Shown in pieces: positions 9,177 to 16,581 of a stretch of 64,000 nucleotides of DNA; position 1 is the stretch's first letter; every line of letters starts with the position of its first letter. This stretch comes from UBA4466 sp963925035 (GTDB lineage Bacteria; Bacteroidota; Bacteroidia; Flavobacteriales_D; Crocinitomicaceae), in the NCBI GenBank assembly GCA_963925035.1, contig CAWUSK010000012.1, positions 62,001 to 126,000 of the forward strand. The letters are read 5' to 3'. The notes beneath the pieces were generated by a model that did not search any database, was not told where the DNA came from, and saw only the letters and a program-made list of their open reading frames with translations. A program made the position numbers and the translations under genes.

Positions 9177-10063
9177 ACTAATTCAAAATTTTTGTATTCT
9201 TTTTTTTGTACTCTATTCAAGTAAGCTGTAGAAAGCGTTGCTCCTAATGTGTCTTCCCACTTTAGGTTAAATTGTTTCCCATCTAAACTTTCGATTCCAG
9301 CTATTTCGGCTGCTGTGCCAGTAAAAAATGCTCCGTCCGCTTGATAAACATTTTCTGGAGTAAAATATTTTTCCACTACTTCAATACCAAGTTCTTGTGC
9401 TAATTCAAAAATTGTTTGTCTTGTGATGCCAGCGAGTATGTTACCTAAAGGAGCTGTGTATAATTTGTCATTTTTTTCATAAAAGAAATTAGCCCCAGGA
9501 CCTTCGGCGACATTGCCATTCATATCAAGTAGTAAAGCCTCGTCAAAACCTTTCTTTTTTGCTTCTGTAGTAGCCAAAATAGAGTTGGTATAATGTCCAG
9601 TTACTTTTGCTTCCACAAAACACGATTTTGGATTTGGTCGTTGGAAAGAAGAAGTCATGAGTTTTAATTGCTGATCACCTAAATACCTTTCCCAACTCCA
9701 AGCGCATAACATTACATGCACTTCTTCCGTCGGCTGAAGTGACATGTTTTGTCCTAAATAAACCAATGGTCGGATATAGGCATTTTGAAGATTATTTTTC
9801 TTAAGTAGTTTGTAGGTCAGTGCAGTTAATTCTTCAACACTGTAATTTAGATTTATGTGCATTTTCTCCGCAGAATAATGCAAACGTTCGAAATGTTCTT
9901 TTGCCTTGAACACCAAAGGGCCATCTTCCGTTTCATAAGATCGAATACCTTCGAATACACCAGAACCGTAGTGTAATGTCTGGGAGAATAAATCTGTAGA
10001 AGCTTCATTCGCCTTTACCCATTTTCCATCTAAAAAGAGGATTGTTTTGTCATTGTAATACAT
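9173..10063 (-). CDS. ilvE: Branched-chain amino acid aminotransferase
   Basis: Class IV PLP aminotransferase, the last step to valine, isoleucine and leucine. I choose the ATG at 10061-10063 (MYYNDKTILFLDG), giving 296 aa. An upstream in-frame start at 10087 would add eight residues and lie almost against the attenuator T-tract. The PLP lysine is in EAKVTGHYTNS, and the class IV motif is ALLLDMNGNVAEGPGANFF. It is the first gene of the six-gene operon even though it encodes the last reaction. The 5' region carries a promoter and two leader-peptide/terminator modules, so this gene and all those below it should be derepressed when charged Ile- or Val-tRNA is scarce. Confidence 0.94.
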   Translation of the reverse strand: MYYNDKTILFLDGKWVKANEASTDLFSQTLHYGSGVFEGIRSYETEDGPLVFKAKEHFERLHYSAEKMHINLNYSVEELTALTYKLLKKNNLQNAYIRPLVYLGQNMSLQPTEEVHVMLCAWSWERYLGDQQLKLMTSSFQRPNPKSCFVEAKVTGHYTNSILATTEAKKKGFDEALLLDMNGNVAEGPGANFFYEKNDKLYTAPLGNILAGITRQTIFELAQELGIEVVEKYFTPENVYQADGAFFTGTAAEIAGIESLDGKQFNLKWEDTLGATLSTAYLNRVQKKEYKNFELV

Positions 10064-10085
10064 ATTGTTTGTTTTAATTAAGTTC

Positions 10086-10118
10086 AAAAAAAAGCCCTTC
10101 TCATTGTGAGAAGGGCTT
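10086..10118 (-). terminator. ilv attenuator terminator 2 (gene-proximal)
   Basis: On the minus strand AAGCCCTTCTCA (10107-10118) pairs with TGAGAAGGGCTT (10092-10103) across a 3-nt loop. This 12-bp perfect stem is followed by eight T. It lies between the second leader peptide and ilvE, 22 nt before the ilvE start. The competing antiterminator is TGTGAGA (10144-10150), which overlaps the leader stop codon and is complementary to TCTCACA (10105-10111) in the terminator arm. Confidence 0.85.
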
Positions 10119-10145
10119 AACGTTATATATAATATCGTCCCAGTC

Positions 10146-10211
10146 TCACACCTTGAGAGTGCAAATAATAATAATGACTACGATAATAATTGTGTTTCCT
10201 AACCGTTTCAT
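10146..10211 (-). CDS. ilvL: ilv leader peptide 2 (Ile/Val-rich, 21 aa)
   Basis: ATG at 10209-10211, TGA at 10146-10148. The 21-residue peptide contains the run TIIIVVIIIICTLKV: seven Ile and three Val codons among its last fourteen. The stop codon lies inside the antiterminator strand 10144-10150. A ribosome that reaches the stop would therefore mask that strand and let the terminator form, while a ribosome stalled in the Ile/Val run leaves it free to pair. A third hairpin, TCTCA/TGAGA around AGGTG (10144-10158), can serve as the protector. This is the textbook design of ribosome-mediated attenuation. Confidence 0.85.
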   Translation of the reverse strand: MKRLGNTIIIVVIIIICTLKV

Positions 10212-10228
10212 GTTTAAAATTTTGTGTC

Positions 10229-10257
10229 AAAAAAAAAGCCATCCGTAAGGATGGCTT
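10229..10257 (-). terminator. ilv attenuator terminator 1 (promoter-proximal)
   Basis: On the minus strand AAGCCATCC (10249-10257) pairs with GGATGGCTT (10236-10244) across TTAC, followed by nine T (10229-10237). The antiterminator is AGGATGG (10280-10286), complementary to CCATCCT (10248-10254). It overlaps the last base of the first leader's stop codon. Leader peptide 2 starts 17 nt downstream of the T-tract, so this terminator would stop transcription before the second unit is made. Confidence 0.85.
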
Positions 10258-10285
10258 CAATCTATATTTTTTAAATATACCATCC

Positions 10286-10348
10286 TCAGTGCCCGCAGCT
10301 AATTGCTACGACCTCAATAATAGATGGAATAATATTCATGTTTCTCAT
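10286..10348 (-). CDS. ilv leader peptide 1 (Ile/Val-rich, 20 aa)
   Basis: ATG at 10346-10348, TGA at 10286-10288. The 20-aa product contains MNIIPSIIEVVAISCGH, with five Ile and two Val. A second in-frame ATG (codon 4, 10337-10339) is an alternative start. It matters because the promoter -7 box ends only 8 nt upstream of the first ATG. The Ile-Ile and Val-Val pairs and the overlap of the stop codon with the antiterminator strand make it a functional analogue of leader 2, although the two peptides are not similar in sequence. Confidence 0.8.
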   Translation of the reverse strand: MRNMNIIPSIIEVVAISCGH

Positions 10349-10356
10349 TTCGAGGG

Positions 10357-10386
10357 CAAATGTATAACAAGTTTTTTGATTTGCAA
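10357..10386 (-). promoter_or_regulatory. Bacteroidota-type promoter of the ilv operon
   Basis: The -7 element TACATTTG (10357-10364, minus strand) matches TAnnTTTG exactly, and a -33 TTG (10384-10386) lies 19 bp upstream, the normal spacing for this phylum. Transcription should start about 10350-10353, directly in front of leader peptide 1. No other promoter-like site was seen between here and ilvE. Confidence 0.7.
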
Positions 10387-10500
10387 TTTTTTACAAAATA
10401 TTTTCAATTTATATCGATTCAAGTTCATCTCATGAGATTTTGATTCTTAATAGAATATTACCACTGCAGATGTTTATAACTTCATTTAATCCATTAATTG

Positions 10501-10531
10501 TTGATAATTTGCACTGTAAGCCCTATTTTTG
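10501..10531 (+). promoter_or_regulatory. Promoter of rocD
   Basis: TTG (10501-10503), a 20-bp spacer, then TATTTTTG (10524-10531), a full TAnnTTTG match. The predicted start near 10536 leaves a leader of about 90 nt before the ATG at 10627. Within it the 9-mer CCAGAATGA occurs twice (around 10556 and 10583), with no stable hairpin obvious. Confidence 0.6.
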
Positions 10532-10626
10532 TAGAAACTGGATGATTTCTCTCCGCCAGAATGAGGAAAGGATTAGCGTTCTCCAGAATGAACGAATGAC
10601 TCAATTCAACTAATATGATATCAGCA

Positions 10627-11898
10627 ATGGAACAATTAACGTCGAAAGACTTAATCTCAATAGAAGATAGGCATGGTGCACACAATTACCATCCACTTGA
10701 AGTAGTACTTAAAAGAGGAGAAGGTGTACATGTTTGGGATGTAGAAGGAAAACAGTATTATGATTTTTTATCAGCGTATTCTGCAGTAAACCAAGGGCAT
10801 TGTCACCCGAAAATTGTTGGAGCGATGATTGATCAAGCGAAACGTTTGACACTAACATCACGTGCATTTTATAACGATTCATTAGGACCTTACGAGAAAT
10901 TCGTAACTGAATATTTTGGCTTTGATAAAGTGTTACCAATGAATACAGGAGCTGAAGCAGTTGAAACCGCGATTAAAATCTGTCGTAAATGGGCGTACGA
11001 AAAGAAAGGTATTCCCCATGATGCAGCTAAAATTATTGTTTGTGAAGGTAATTTTCATGGACGCACGACAACCATTGTTTCTTTTTCGAATGATCCAGTA
11101 GCAAGAAAAAATTTCGGTCCATTTACACCAGGTTTTATTAAAATACCATACAATGATTTGGATGCGTTGGCTGAAGCGTTAAAACAAGACAATATTGCTG
11201 GTTTCCTAGTTGAGCCAATTCAAGGTGAAGCTGGAGTTTTTGTTCCAAACGAGGACTACTTAGCCAAAGCAAAAGAATTATGCGCTGCAAATGGTACGTT
11301 GTTTATTGCGGATGAAGTACAAACAGGTATTGCTAGAACAGGCTCATTACTTGCCGTATGTGGAGATTGTAGCTGTTCAAATAAATGCGAAAAGGATCCA
11401 AGTACATATGTTCAACCAGACATTTTAATTTTAGGTAAAGCCCTTTCTGGGGGAGCTTATCCAGTTTCTGCTGTATTAGCGAATAATGAAGTAATGGAAG
11501 TTATTCACCCAGGGGAACATGGCTCTACGTTTGGTGGTAATCCAGTTGCCGCGAAAGTTGCAATAGCTGCATTGGAAGTCGTAACAGAAGAAAAATTAGC
11601 TGAAAATGCTAGGCGATTGGGTGAAATTTTCAGAAATGAAATGAATCGAATTATTAAAGGGACAGATTTAGTAAACGCAGTAAGAGGGAGAGGTTTGTTG
11701 AATGCAATTCTTATCAATGATACTGAAGACAGCTCTACAGCAATGGATATTTGTATTTCGTTAAAAGAAAATGGATTGTTAGCAAAACCAACTCATGGAA
11801 ATATTATTCGATTTGCTCCTCCGTTAGTAATGACTGAAGAACAATTGATGGAATGTGTTTCCATCATCGAAAAAACGATAAGCGAGTTTAAAAAATAA
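10627..11898 (+). CDS. rocD: Ornithine aminotransferase with a Cys-rich insertion
   Basis: PLP class III aminotransferase converting ornithine and 2-oxoglutarate to glutamate semialdehyde; 423 aa from the ATG at 10627 (MEQLTSKDLISIEDRHGAHN). An in-frame ATG at 10615 adds only MISA. Diagnostic stretches are GAHNYHPLEVVL, NQGHCHPKI, MNTGAEAVETAIK and the PLP lysine in LILGKALSGGAYP. Between the PLP-binding aspartate motif (FIADEVQTGIARTG) and that lysine there is an extra segment containing C245-G-D-C-S-C250-S-N-K-C254, a CxxCxC-x3-C pattern that looks able to bind a metal. It has its own promoter and a strong terminator, so it is monocistronic. The role is arginine/ornithine catabolism or proline synthesis. 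Confidence 0.93.
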   Translation: MEQLTSKDLISIEDRHGAHNYHPLEVVLKRGEGVHVWDVEGKQYYDFLSAYSAVNQGHCHPKIVGAMIDQAKRLTLTSRAFYNDSLGPYEKFVTEYFGFDKVLPMNTGAEAVETAIKICRKWAYEKKGIPHDAAKIIVCEGNFHGRTTTIVSFSNDPVARKNFGPFTPGFIKIPYNDLDALAEALKQDNIAGFLVEPIQGEAGVFVPNEDYLAKAKELCAANGTLFIADEVQTGIARTGSLLAVCGDCSCSNKCEKDPSTYVQPDILILGKALSGGAYPVSAVLANNEVMEVIHPGEHGSTFGGNPVAAKVAIAALEVVTEEKLAENARRLGEIFRNEMNRIIKGTDLVNAVRGRGLLNAILINDTEDSSTAMDICISLKENGLLAKPTHGNIIRFAPPLVMTEEQLMECVSIIEKTISEFKK

Positions 11899-11900
11899 TA

Positions 11901-11930
11901 ATGCCTCATGGAAACATGAGGCATTTTTTG
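11901..11930 (+). terminator. Terminator after rocD
   Basis: ATGCCTCATG (11901-11910), loop GAAA, CATGAGGCAT (11915-11924), then a run of T. It is a perfect 10-bp stem and one of the strongest terminators in the window. The next gene's GTG start is only 13 nt after the stem. Confidence 0.9.
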
Positions 11931-11937
11931 TTTTGAA

Positions 11938-13353
11938 GTGAAAAAAGAAGCGATAAAAAAGAAAATTGATCAGCTTGAGAAGGAATTAAAACTTCTTAGG
12001 CAAGAGCTGCATTTGGACAAGATTGATCCTTTAACAATCGTTGTACCTGAAGATTTGAAAAGTGGATTTAAAAACATTGAAGATAAAATTAGAAATTATT
12101 TTAGTGATTTAAACATCGATCCTGAATCTGGCGAAATTACAGCTCAAGGTCAACGTTATATACTTTTGAGATCTGACTCTCTAAGTCATGAGTTTTTAGA
12201 TTTTATTGTCGAACGATATGCAGAAAGACCTAGAAATGAAGCTATTAGCATAGGTAATAATTTCTTATACGACAATGCAAAGGTAATTGGTACAAAGGAC
12301 GCGGTCGCTTTTCATGGAAAACTGGGATTGACTGCCCCTATTGAGAAGTTATCTGCTGGACCAATTCATTTTGCATTCACAGGTTGGGCAAATGTTGAGA
12401 TTCTGGCTGAAAGTAGTCCAACTCCTGATGAAAACTACTTTTTAAAATTTAAACATCATAATTCATTTGAAGCTCAATCTTGGGTAAAAGCTAAAAAGAA
12501 GACAGAAATTCCAGTTTGTACAATGAATTGCGGTTATTCAGCAGGCTGGTGCGAAGAAAGTTTCGGTATATCATTAACTACTGTTGAATTGGAATGCGAG
12601 GCCAAAGGAGATGATGCATGTGTTTTTATTATGGCACCAAGTGATAAAATTGAAAAATACGTCGACGAACTGGTTGACTTGTCAAAAGTTCAAAATTTTG
12701 AAATCCCCGTATTTTTTAAGCGAAAGCATATTGAAGAACAGTTAAGAGAGTCTCTCGAGCATAAGGAATTATTGATAAAAGAAATTCATCATCGCGTAAA
12801 AAACAATCTTCAAGTTATTATCAGCTTATTGAGAGTTCAAATGTCTGAAATAGAAGATGATAAATTAAAGTTAGAGTTTGAATCAAGTATCAATAGAGTC
12901 AATACGATGGCTGCTGTGCACGAACTAATTTATCAGAACAAAGATTTTGATAAGGTTAATATGCGTTCGTATATGAACGATTTAGTAGCATCTCTTATTC
13001 AGTTATATTCTCTAAATCAAACTGCCGAGATAGATATTCAAATTGATATTCCAGAAGTTGAATTTACAATTGAACAGTCGTTGCCTCTTGCTTTAATTAT
13101 GAATGAAATTATTTGTAACTCTCACAAGTATGCAATGTTAGATAAAGGTAAATTTTATCTCAGTCTTTCATGTGAAAACGATCAATACCAATTAACTATG
13201 GGTGATACAGGTCCAGGATATAAAGTAAACAAGAAACAAAAAGGTATTGGATTAATGCTAATTGACATCCTTATCGATCAAATAGATGGTAAAAAGACAT
13301 TGAAAAACTCGTCTGAAGGCCTAGAGTATAAAATTAATTTCAAGTTAAAATAA
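11938..13353 (+). CDS. Orphan sensor histidine kinase (V4R/XylR-N-like sensor, HisKA_2)
   Basis: Soluble hybrid-free histidine kinase, 471 aa, GTG start. A short coiled coil (IDQLEKELKLLRQEL) opens the protein. Residues about 90-235 look like a XylR_N plus V4R (4-vinyl reductase) ligand-binding module, with the V4R cysteine pattern CTMNCGYSAGWC and the AKGDDACVF ending. A HisKA_2 dimerisation domain follows, with phospho-acceptor H284/H285 in KEIHHRVKNNLQ, then an HATPase_c domain with the N-box MNEIICNSHKYA and G-box DTGPGY and KGIGLMLI. No membrane segment is present. V4R domains are known to bind small aromatic or lipid-like ligands or metals; the ligand here is unknown. No response regulator is adjacent. 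The gene starts 13 nt after the rocD terminator stem, so its promoter must lie in rocD or it depends on read-through. Confidence 0.82.
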   Translation: MKKEAIKKKIDQLEKELKLLRQELHLDKIDPLTIVVPEDLKSGFKNIEDKIRNYFSDLNIDPESGEITAQGQRYILLRSDSLSHEFLDFIVERYAERPRNEAISIGNNFLYDNAKVIGTKDAVAFHGKLGLTAPIEKLSAGPIHFAFTGWANVEILAESSPTPDENYFLKFKHHNSFEAQSWVKAKKKTEIPVCTMNCGYSAGWCEESFGISLTTVELECEAKGDDACVFIMAPSDKIEKYVDELVDLSKVQNFEIPVFFKRKHIEEQLRESLEHKELLIKEIHHRVKNNLQVIISLLRVQMSEIEDDKLKLEFESSINRVNTMAAVHELIYQNKDFDKVNMRSYMNDLVASLIQLYSLNQTAEIDIQIDIPEVEFTIEQSLPLALIMNEIICNSHKYAMLDKGKFYLSLSCENDQYQLTMGDTGPGYKVNKKQKGIGLMLIDILIDQIDGKKTLKNSSEGLEYKINFKLK

Positions 13354-13372
13354 GTTGAAGAAGAGTATTTTT

Positions 13373-13380
13373 TAACTTCG
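13373..13380 (+). promoter_or_regulatory. Promoter -7 box before the phosphohexomutase gene
   Basis: TAACTTCG, a TAnnTTCG variant of the phylum's -7 element. TTG at 13354-13356 is 16 bp upstream, a little short. It lies 19 nt before the TTG start codon at 13400. Confidence 0.4.
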
Positions 13381-13399
13381 TAAATAAAATAAGAACAAA

Positions 13400-14797
13400 T
13401 TGGGAAATAAAATAAAATTTGGAACCGACGGTTGGAGAGCAATTATTGCGGAAGAATATACAGTGGAAAATGTTGCAAGAGTATCAATGGCAACAGCAAT
13501 TTGGGTTAAGAAAAACTTTGACAATCCGTCTGTCGTAATCGGTCACGATTGTCGTTTTGCGGGAGATTTATTTATGCGCACTGCAGCGAAAATATTTATT
13601 AGCCAAGGTGTGAGTGTTAAAATGGCAGAAGGGTTTGTGTCAACACCAATGGTTTCTTTGGCTGCTGTGAAGTTAGGTTGCTCTTTGGGAGTAGTAATTA
13701 CAGCAAGTCATAATCCGCCATCGTATAATGGATTTAAGTTAAAATCTCATCATGGAGGTCCTCTTTCTCCAGGATTAGTTCAACAAATTGAAGATATTAT
13801 TGAAGATTCAAATTCAGTTGATCTAGATTCAATTGATTTAGATTCAAATTTGGTCGAATGGATAGATTTAGAAACAATGTATGTTGACCATGCGAAAGCT
13901 AATTTCGACCTGAAAGCGATTGAAGACTCTGGTTTGGTATTAGCATATGACGCAATGTATGGATCTGGACAAAATGCTTTAAAACGGTTACTTCCTAATA
14001 CGAAATTCTTACACTGTGATTATAATCCATCCTTTATGGGACAAGCTCCAGAGCCTATTGCAAAGAATTTACAGGAGCTGGAAGCTTTTATCAAAGCTGA
14101 TGGTAATATAGATTGTGCTTTGGCAACTGATGGAGATGCGGATAGAATTGGTTTGTATAATGGGAAAGGGGAGTTTATCGACTCTCACCATATTATACTT
14201 CTGCTCGTTCATTATTTAGCAAAATACAAAGGAATGACAGGTAAAGTTGCAACTGCTTTCAGCACAACTCCTCGTGTTAAAGTAATGGCCGATCATTACA
14301 ACCTTCCAAGCGAAGTTGTGAAGATTGGGTTTAAATATATCGCTGACATCATGGTTGCTGAAGATGTTTTAGTCGGAGGTGAAGAGTCTGGAGGTATCGC
14401 TACGAAAGGCCATATTCCGGAAAGAGATGGGATTTGGATGGGACTTATCATTTGGGAGTTCATGGCAAAGTCAGGTAAATCATTGGATGATTTAATTGAT
14501 GAGGTATATGAAATTGTGGGAGCATTTAAGTTCGAACGTAATGATTTACATATTACGGAAGAATTGAAAAACAAAACAATCGAAAAATGCAAGAACGGTT
14601 CTTACAAGAACTTTGGAAAGTACACAGTGGATTCTGTCGGAACGATAGATGGATTCAAATTCTTTTTTGACGAAAATAGATGGTTAATGATTCGCCCTTC
14701 TGGAACGGAACCTGTTCTAAGAACTTATGCTGAAGCTCCAACTATGGAAGAGGTTCGAGAAATTCTTAGAATAACTGAAGACATGATTTGTAATTAA
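13400..14797 (+). CDS. Phosphoglucomutase/phosphomannomutase family protein
   Basis: Alpha-D-phosphohexomutase that moves phosphate between C1 and C6 of a hexose (or hexosamine) phosphate; 465 aa, TTG start because no ATG lies near the conserved N-terminus KFGTDGWRAII. The four active-site loops are present: catalytic serine in TASHNPPSYNGFK, metal loop ATDGDADRIG, sugar loop GGEESGG, and phosphate loop RPSGTEPVLRTYAEA. Which sugar is used (glucose, mannose or glucosamine) cannot be decided by eye. It probably feeds sugar nucleotide and cell-envelope synthesis. The gene ends 6 nt before chorismate synthase, so the two may share a transcript. Confidence 0.88.
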   Translation: MGNKIKFGTDGWRAIIAEEYTVENVARVSMATAIWVKKNFDNPSVVIGHDCRFAGDLFMRTAAKIFISQGVSVKMAEGFVSTPMVSLAAVKLGCSLGVVITASHNPPSYNGFKLKSHHGGPLSPGLVQQIEDIIEDSNSVDLDSIDLDSNLVEWIDLETMYVDHAKANFDLKAIEDSGLVLAYDAMYGSGQNALKRLLPNTKFLHCDYNPSFMGQAPEPIAKNLQELEAFIKADGNIDCALATDGDADRIGLYNGKGEFIDSHHIILLLVHYLAKYKGMTGKVATAFSTTPRVKVMADHYNLPSEVVKIGFKYIADIMVAEDVLVGGEESGGIATKGHIPERDGIWMGLIIWEFMAKSGKSLDDLIDEVYEIVGAFKFERNDLHITEELKNKTIEKCKNGSYKNFGKYTVDSVGTIDGFKFFFDENRWLMIRPSGTEPVLRTYAEAPTMEEVREILRITEDMICN

Positions 14798-14803
14798 TCG
14801 AAA

Positions 14804-15865
14804 ATGGCAGGATCTTCATTTGGAACACTTTTTAAATTAACCACTTTTGGTGAATCACATGGTGTGGCCATAGGCGGCGTTATTGACGGAGTTCCGGCAA
14901 ATCAACCAATAGATGTTGATGCAATTCAAGCTGAATTGGATCGCCGTAAACCAGGCCAGTCGACAATCGTTACGCAGCGAAAAGAATCGGATACAGTGGA
15001 AATATTATCTGGAATTTTTGAAGGAAAAACCACTGGGTCTCCTATTGGCTTTATGATTAAAAACGACAATCAGAAATCAAACGATTACGACCATATTAAA
15101 GAAGTTTTTCGACCTTCTCACGCCGATTTCACTTACAATTCGAAATACGGACACCGTGACCATAGAGGGGGAGGACGTTCTTCTGCTAGAGAAACCGCTT
15201 CGCGTGTTGTTGCAGGGGCAATCGCAAAACAATTATTAGGTTCGATTGGAATTGATATTGTCGCTTATGTAGACCAAGTTGGAGCGATTAAGCTGGGAAA
15301 TGATATTGATTACAATGTAATTGATGATAATCCAGTACGTTGTCCTAACATGAAAGTTGCAGCTGAAATGGAAGCATTAATCAAGGATGTTAGAAAAGAT
15401 GGTGATACAATAGGTGGAAGTATTCGTTGTGAAATCAATCATGTACCAGCAGGATTAGGAGAACCAGTTTTCGATAAACTGCATGCTGAATTGGGTAAGG
15501 CGATGTTATCCATCAATGCAGTGAAAGGATTTGAATTTGGAAGCGGATTTGAATGTATTTCAATGCGTGGTTCAGAGCACAATGATTTATTCAACGAAGA
15601 CGGTTCAACGCAAACAAATCTCTCTGGTGGAATTCAAGGAGGAATTTCTAATGGAATGCCAATCACGATGCGAATTGCATTTAAACCTGTCGCAACGCTT
15701 ATTCAAACACAGACAACACTCAATCAATCAGGTAAATTAGTCGATATGGATGGAAAAGGTCGCCACGATCCTTGCGTTGTTCCAAGAGCAGTTCCTATCG
15801 TTGAAGCAATGGCAGCAATTACCATTTTAGATTTCTATTTAAGAGATAAAGCGACAATTATATAA
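14804..15865 (+). CDS. aroC: Chorismate synthase
   Basis: FMN-dependent conversion of 5-enolpyruvylshikimate-3-phosphate to chorismate, the branch point to aromatic amino acids, folate and quinones; 353 aa, the normal length. Signatures are the N-terminal GTLFKLTTFGESHG, RRKPGQS, the central HRDHRGGGRSSARETASRV, and the C-terminal GRHDPCVVPRAVPIVEAM. The two conserved histidines (FGESHG and HRDHRGG) are intact. It follows the phosphohexomutase after 6 nt. No other aro genes are nearby, so the pathway genes are scattered in this genome. Confidence 0.95.
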   Translation: MAGSSFGTLFKLTTFGESHGVAIGGVIDGVPANQPIDVDAIQAELDRRKPGQSTIVTQRKESDTVEILSGIFEGKTTGSPIGFMIKNDNQKSNDYDHIKEVFRPSHADFTYNSKYGHRDHRGGGRSSARETASRVVAGAIAKQLLGSIGIDIVAYVDQVGAIKLGNDIDYNVIDDNPVRCPNMKVAAEMEALIKDVRKDGDTIGGSIRCEINHVPAGLGEPVFDKLHAELGKAMLSINAVKGFEFGSGFECISMRGSEHNDLFNEDGSTQTNLSGGIQGGISNGMPITMRIAFKPVATLIQTQTTLNQSGKLVDMDGKGRHDPCVVPRAVPIVEAMAAITILDFYLRDKATII

Positions 15866-15939
15866 TCGTGATTGGTTTTTTGAAGTTATTATGTCATGAA
15901 TACTCTTAATTAATCCCCACCTTTGTACAAACCAATTGT

Positions 15940-16581
15940 ATGGAATTTATTAGTGAAAAAATTGACGATTATGTGTGTGCTCACTCTGAAAAAGAGCCGG
16001 ACTTATTGCATCAATTAAATAGAGAAACGCATATTAAGGTGTTACGCCCTAGAATGTTGAGTGGACATTTTCAAGGTCGTGTTTTGAGTATGCTATCACA
16101 TATGATTCAACCCAAAAATGTATTAGAAATAGGAACATATACAGGATATTCAGCACTTTGTTTTGCTGAAGGATTAGCAGAAGGTGGAAAAATATTGACC
16201 TTAGACAAAAACGAAGAGCTGGAAGATTTGGTCAACGAGTATATTCAGAAATCAGAATATAAAAATGCAATTGATTGTCGCATTGGTGATGCCATGGAAA
16301 TAATTCCTACACTTCAAGAGGAATATGACTTAGTGTTTATTGATGCGGACAAATCAAATTATATCAATTACTATAATTTGGTGTTTGATAAAGTAGCAAA
16401 AGGCGGTTACATCATTATAGACAACGTTCTTTGGTCGGGAAAGGTGGTTGAGGAGGTAGAGTCTGGAGATGTTGACACGAGGGTTTTAATTGATTTGAAC
16501 AAGTTAATTCATGAAGATGATCGTGTACAAGAAGTGTTATTTCCTATTCGTGATGGCTTGATGATTGCACGAAAAAAATAA
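15940..16581 (+). CDS. Class I SAM-dependent O-methyltransferase (catechol-OMT-like)
   Basis: Methyltransferase of the COMT/CCoAOMT-like family (Methyltransf_3), 213 aa, cytosolic. SAM-binding motif I is LEIGTYTGYSAL. The metal/catalytic segment is DLVFIDADKSNYINYY, followed by GGYIIIDNVLWSGKV, the usual metal-binding Asp-Asn pair. The substrate is unknown; bacterial members act on small phenols or on a tRNA wobble hydroxyl (TrmR-type), and the pairing with a tRNA pseudouridine synthase makes the latter worth noting as inference. The stop overlaps the next ATG by one base (TAATG at 16579-16583). A CACCTTTG box at 15918-15925 is a near match to the -7 element. Confidence 0.85.
   Translation: MEFISEKIDDYVCAHSEKEPDLLHQLNRETHIKVLRPRMLSGHFQGRVLSMLSHMIQPKNVLEIGTYTGYSALCFAEGLAEGGKILTLDKNEELEDLVNEYIQKSEYKNAIDCRIGDAMEIIPTLQEEYDLVFIDADKSNYINYYNLVFDKVAKGGYIIIDNVLWSGKVVEEVESGDVDTRVLIDLNKLIHEDDRVQEVLFPIRDGLMIARKK

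Noticed and set aside
10494..10685. 63-aa minus-strand ORF opposite the rocD start
   Set aside because: It overlaps the rocD promoter and N-terminus, has no recognisable sequence, and is a shadow.
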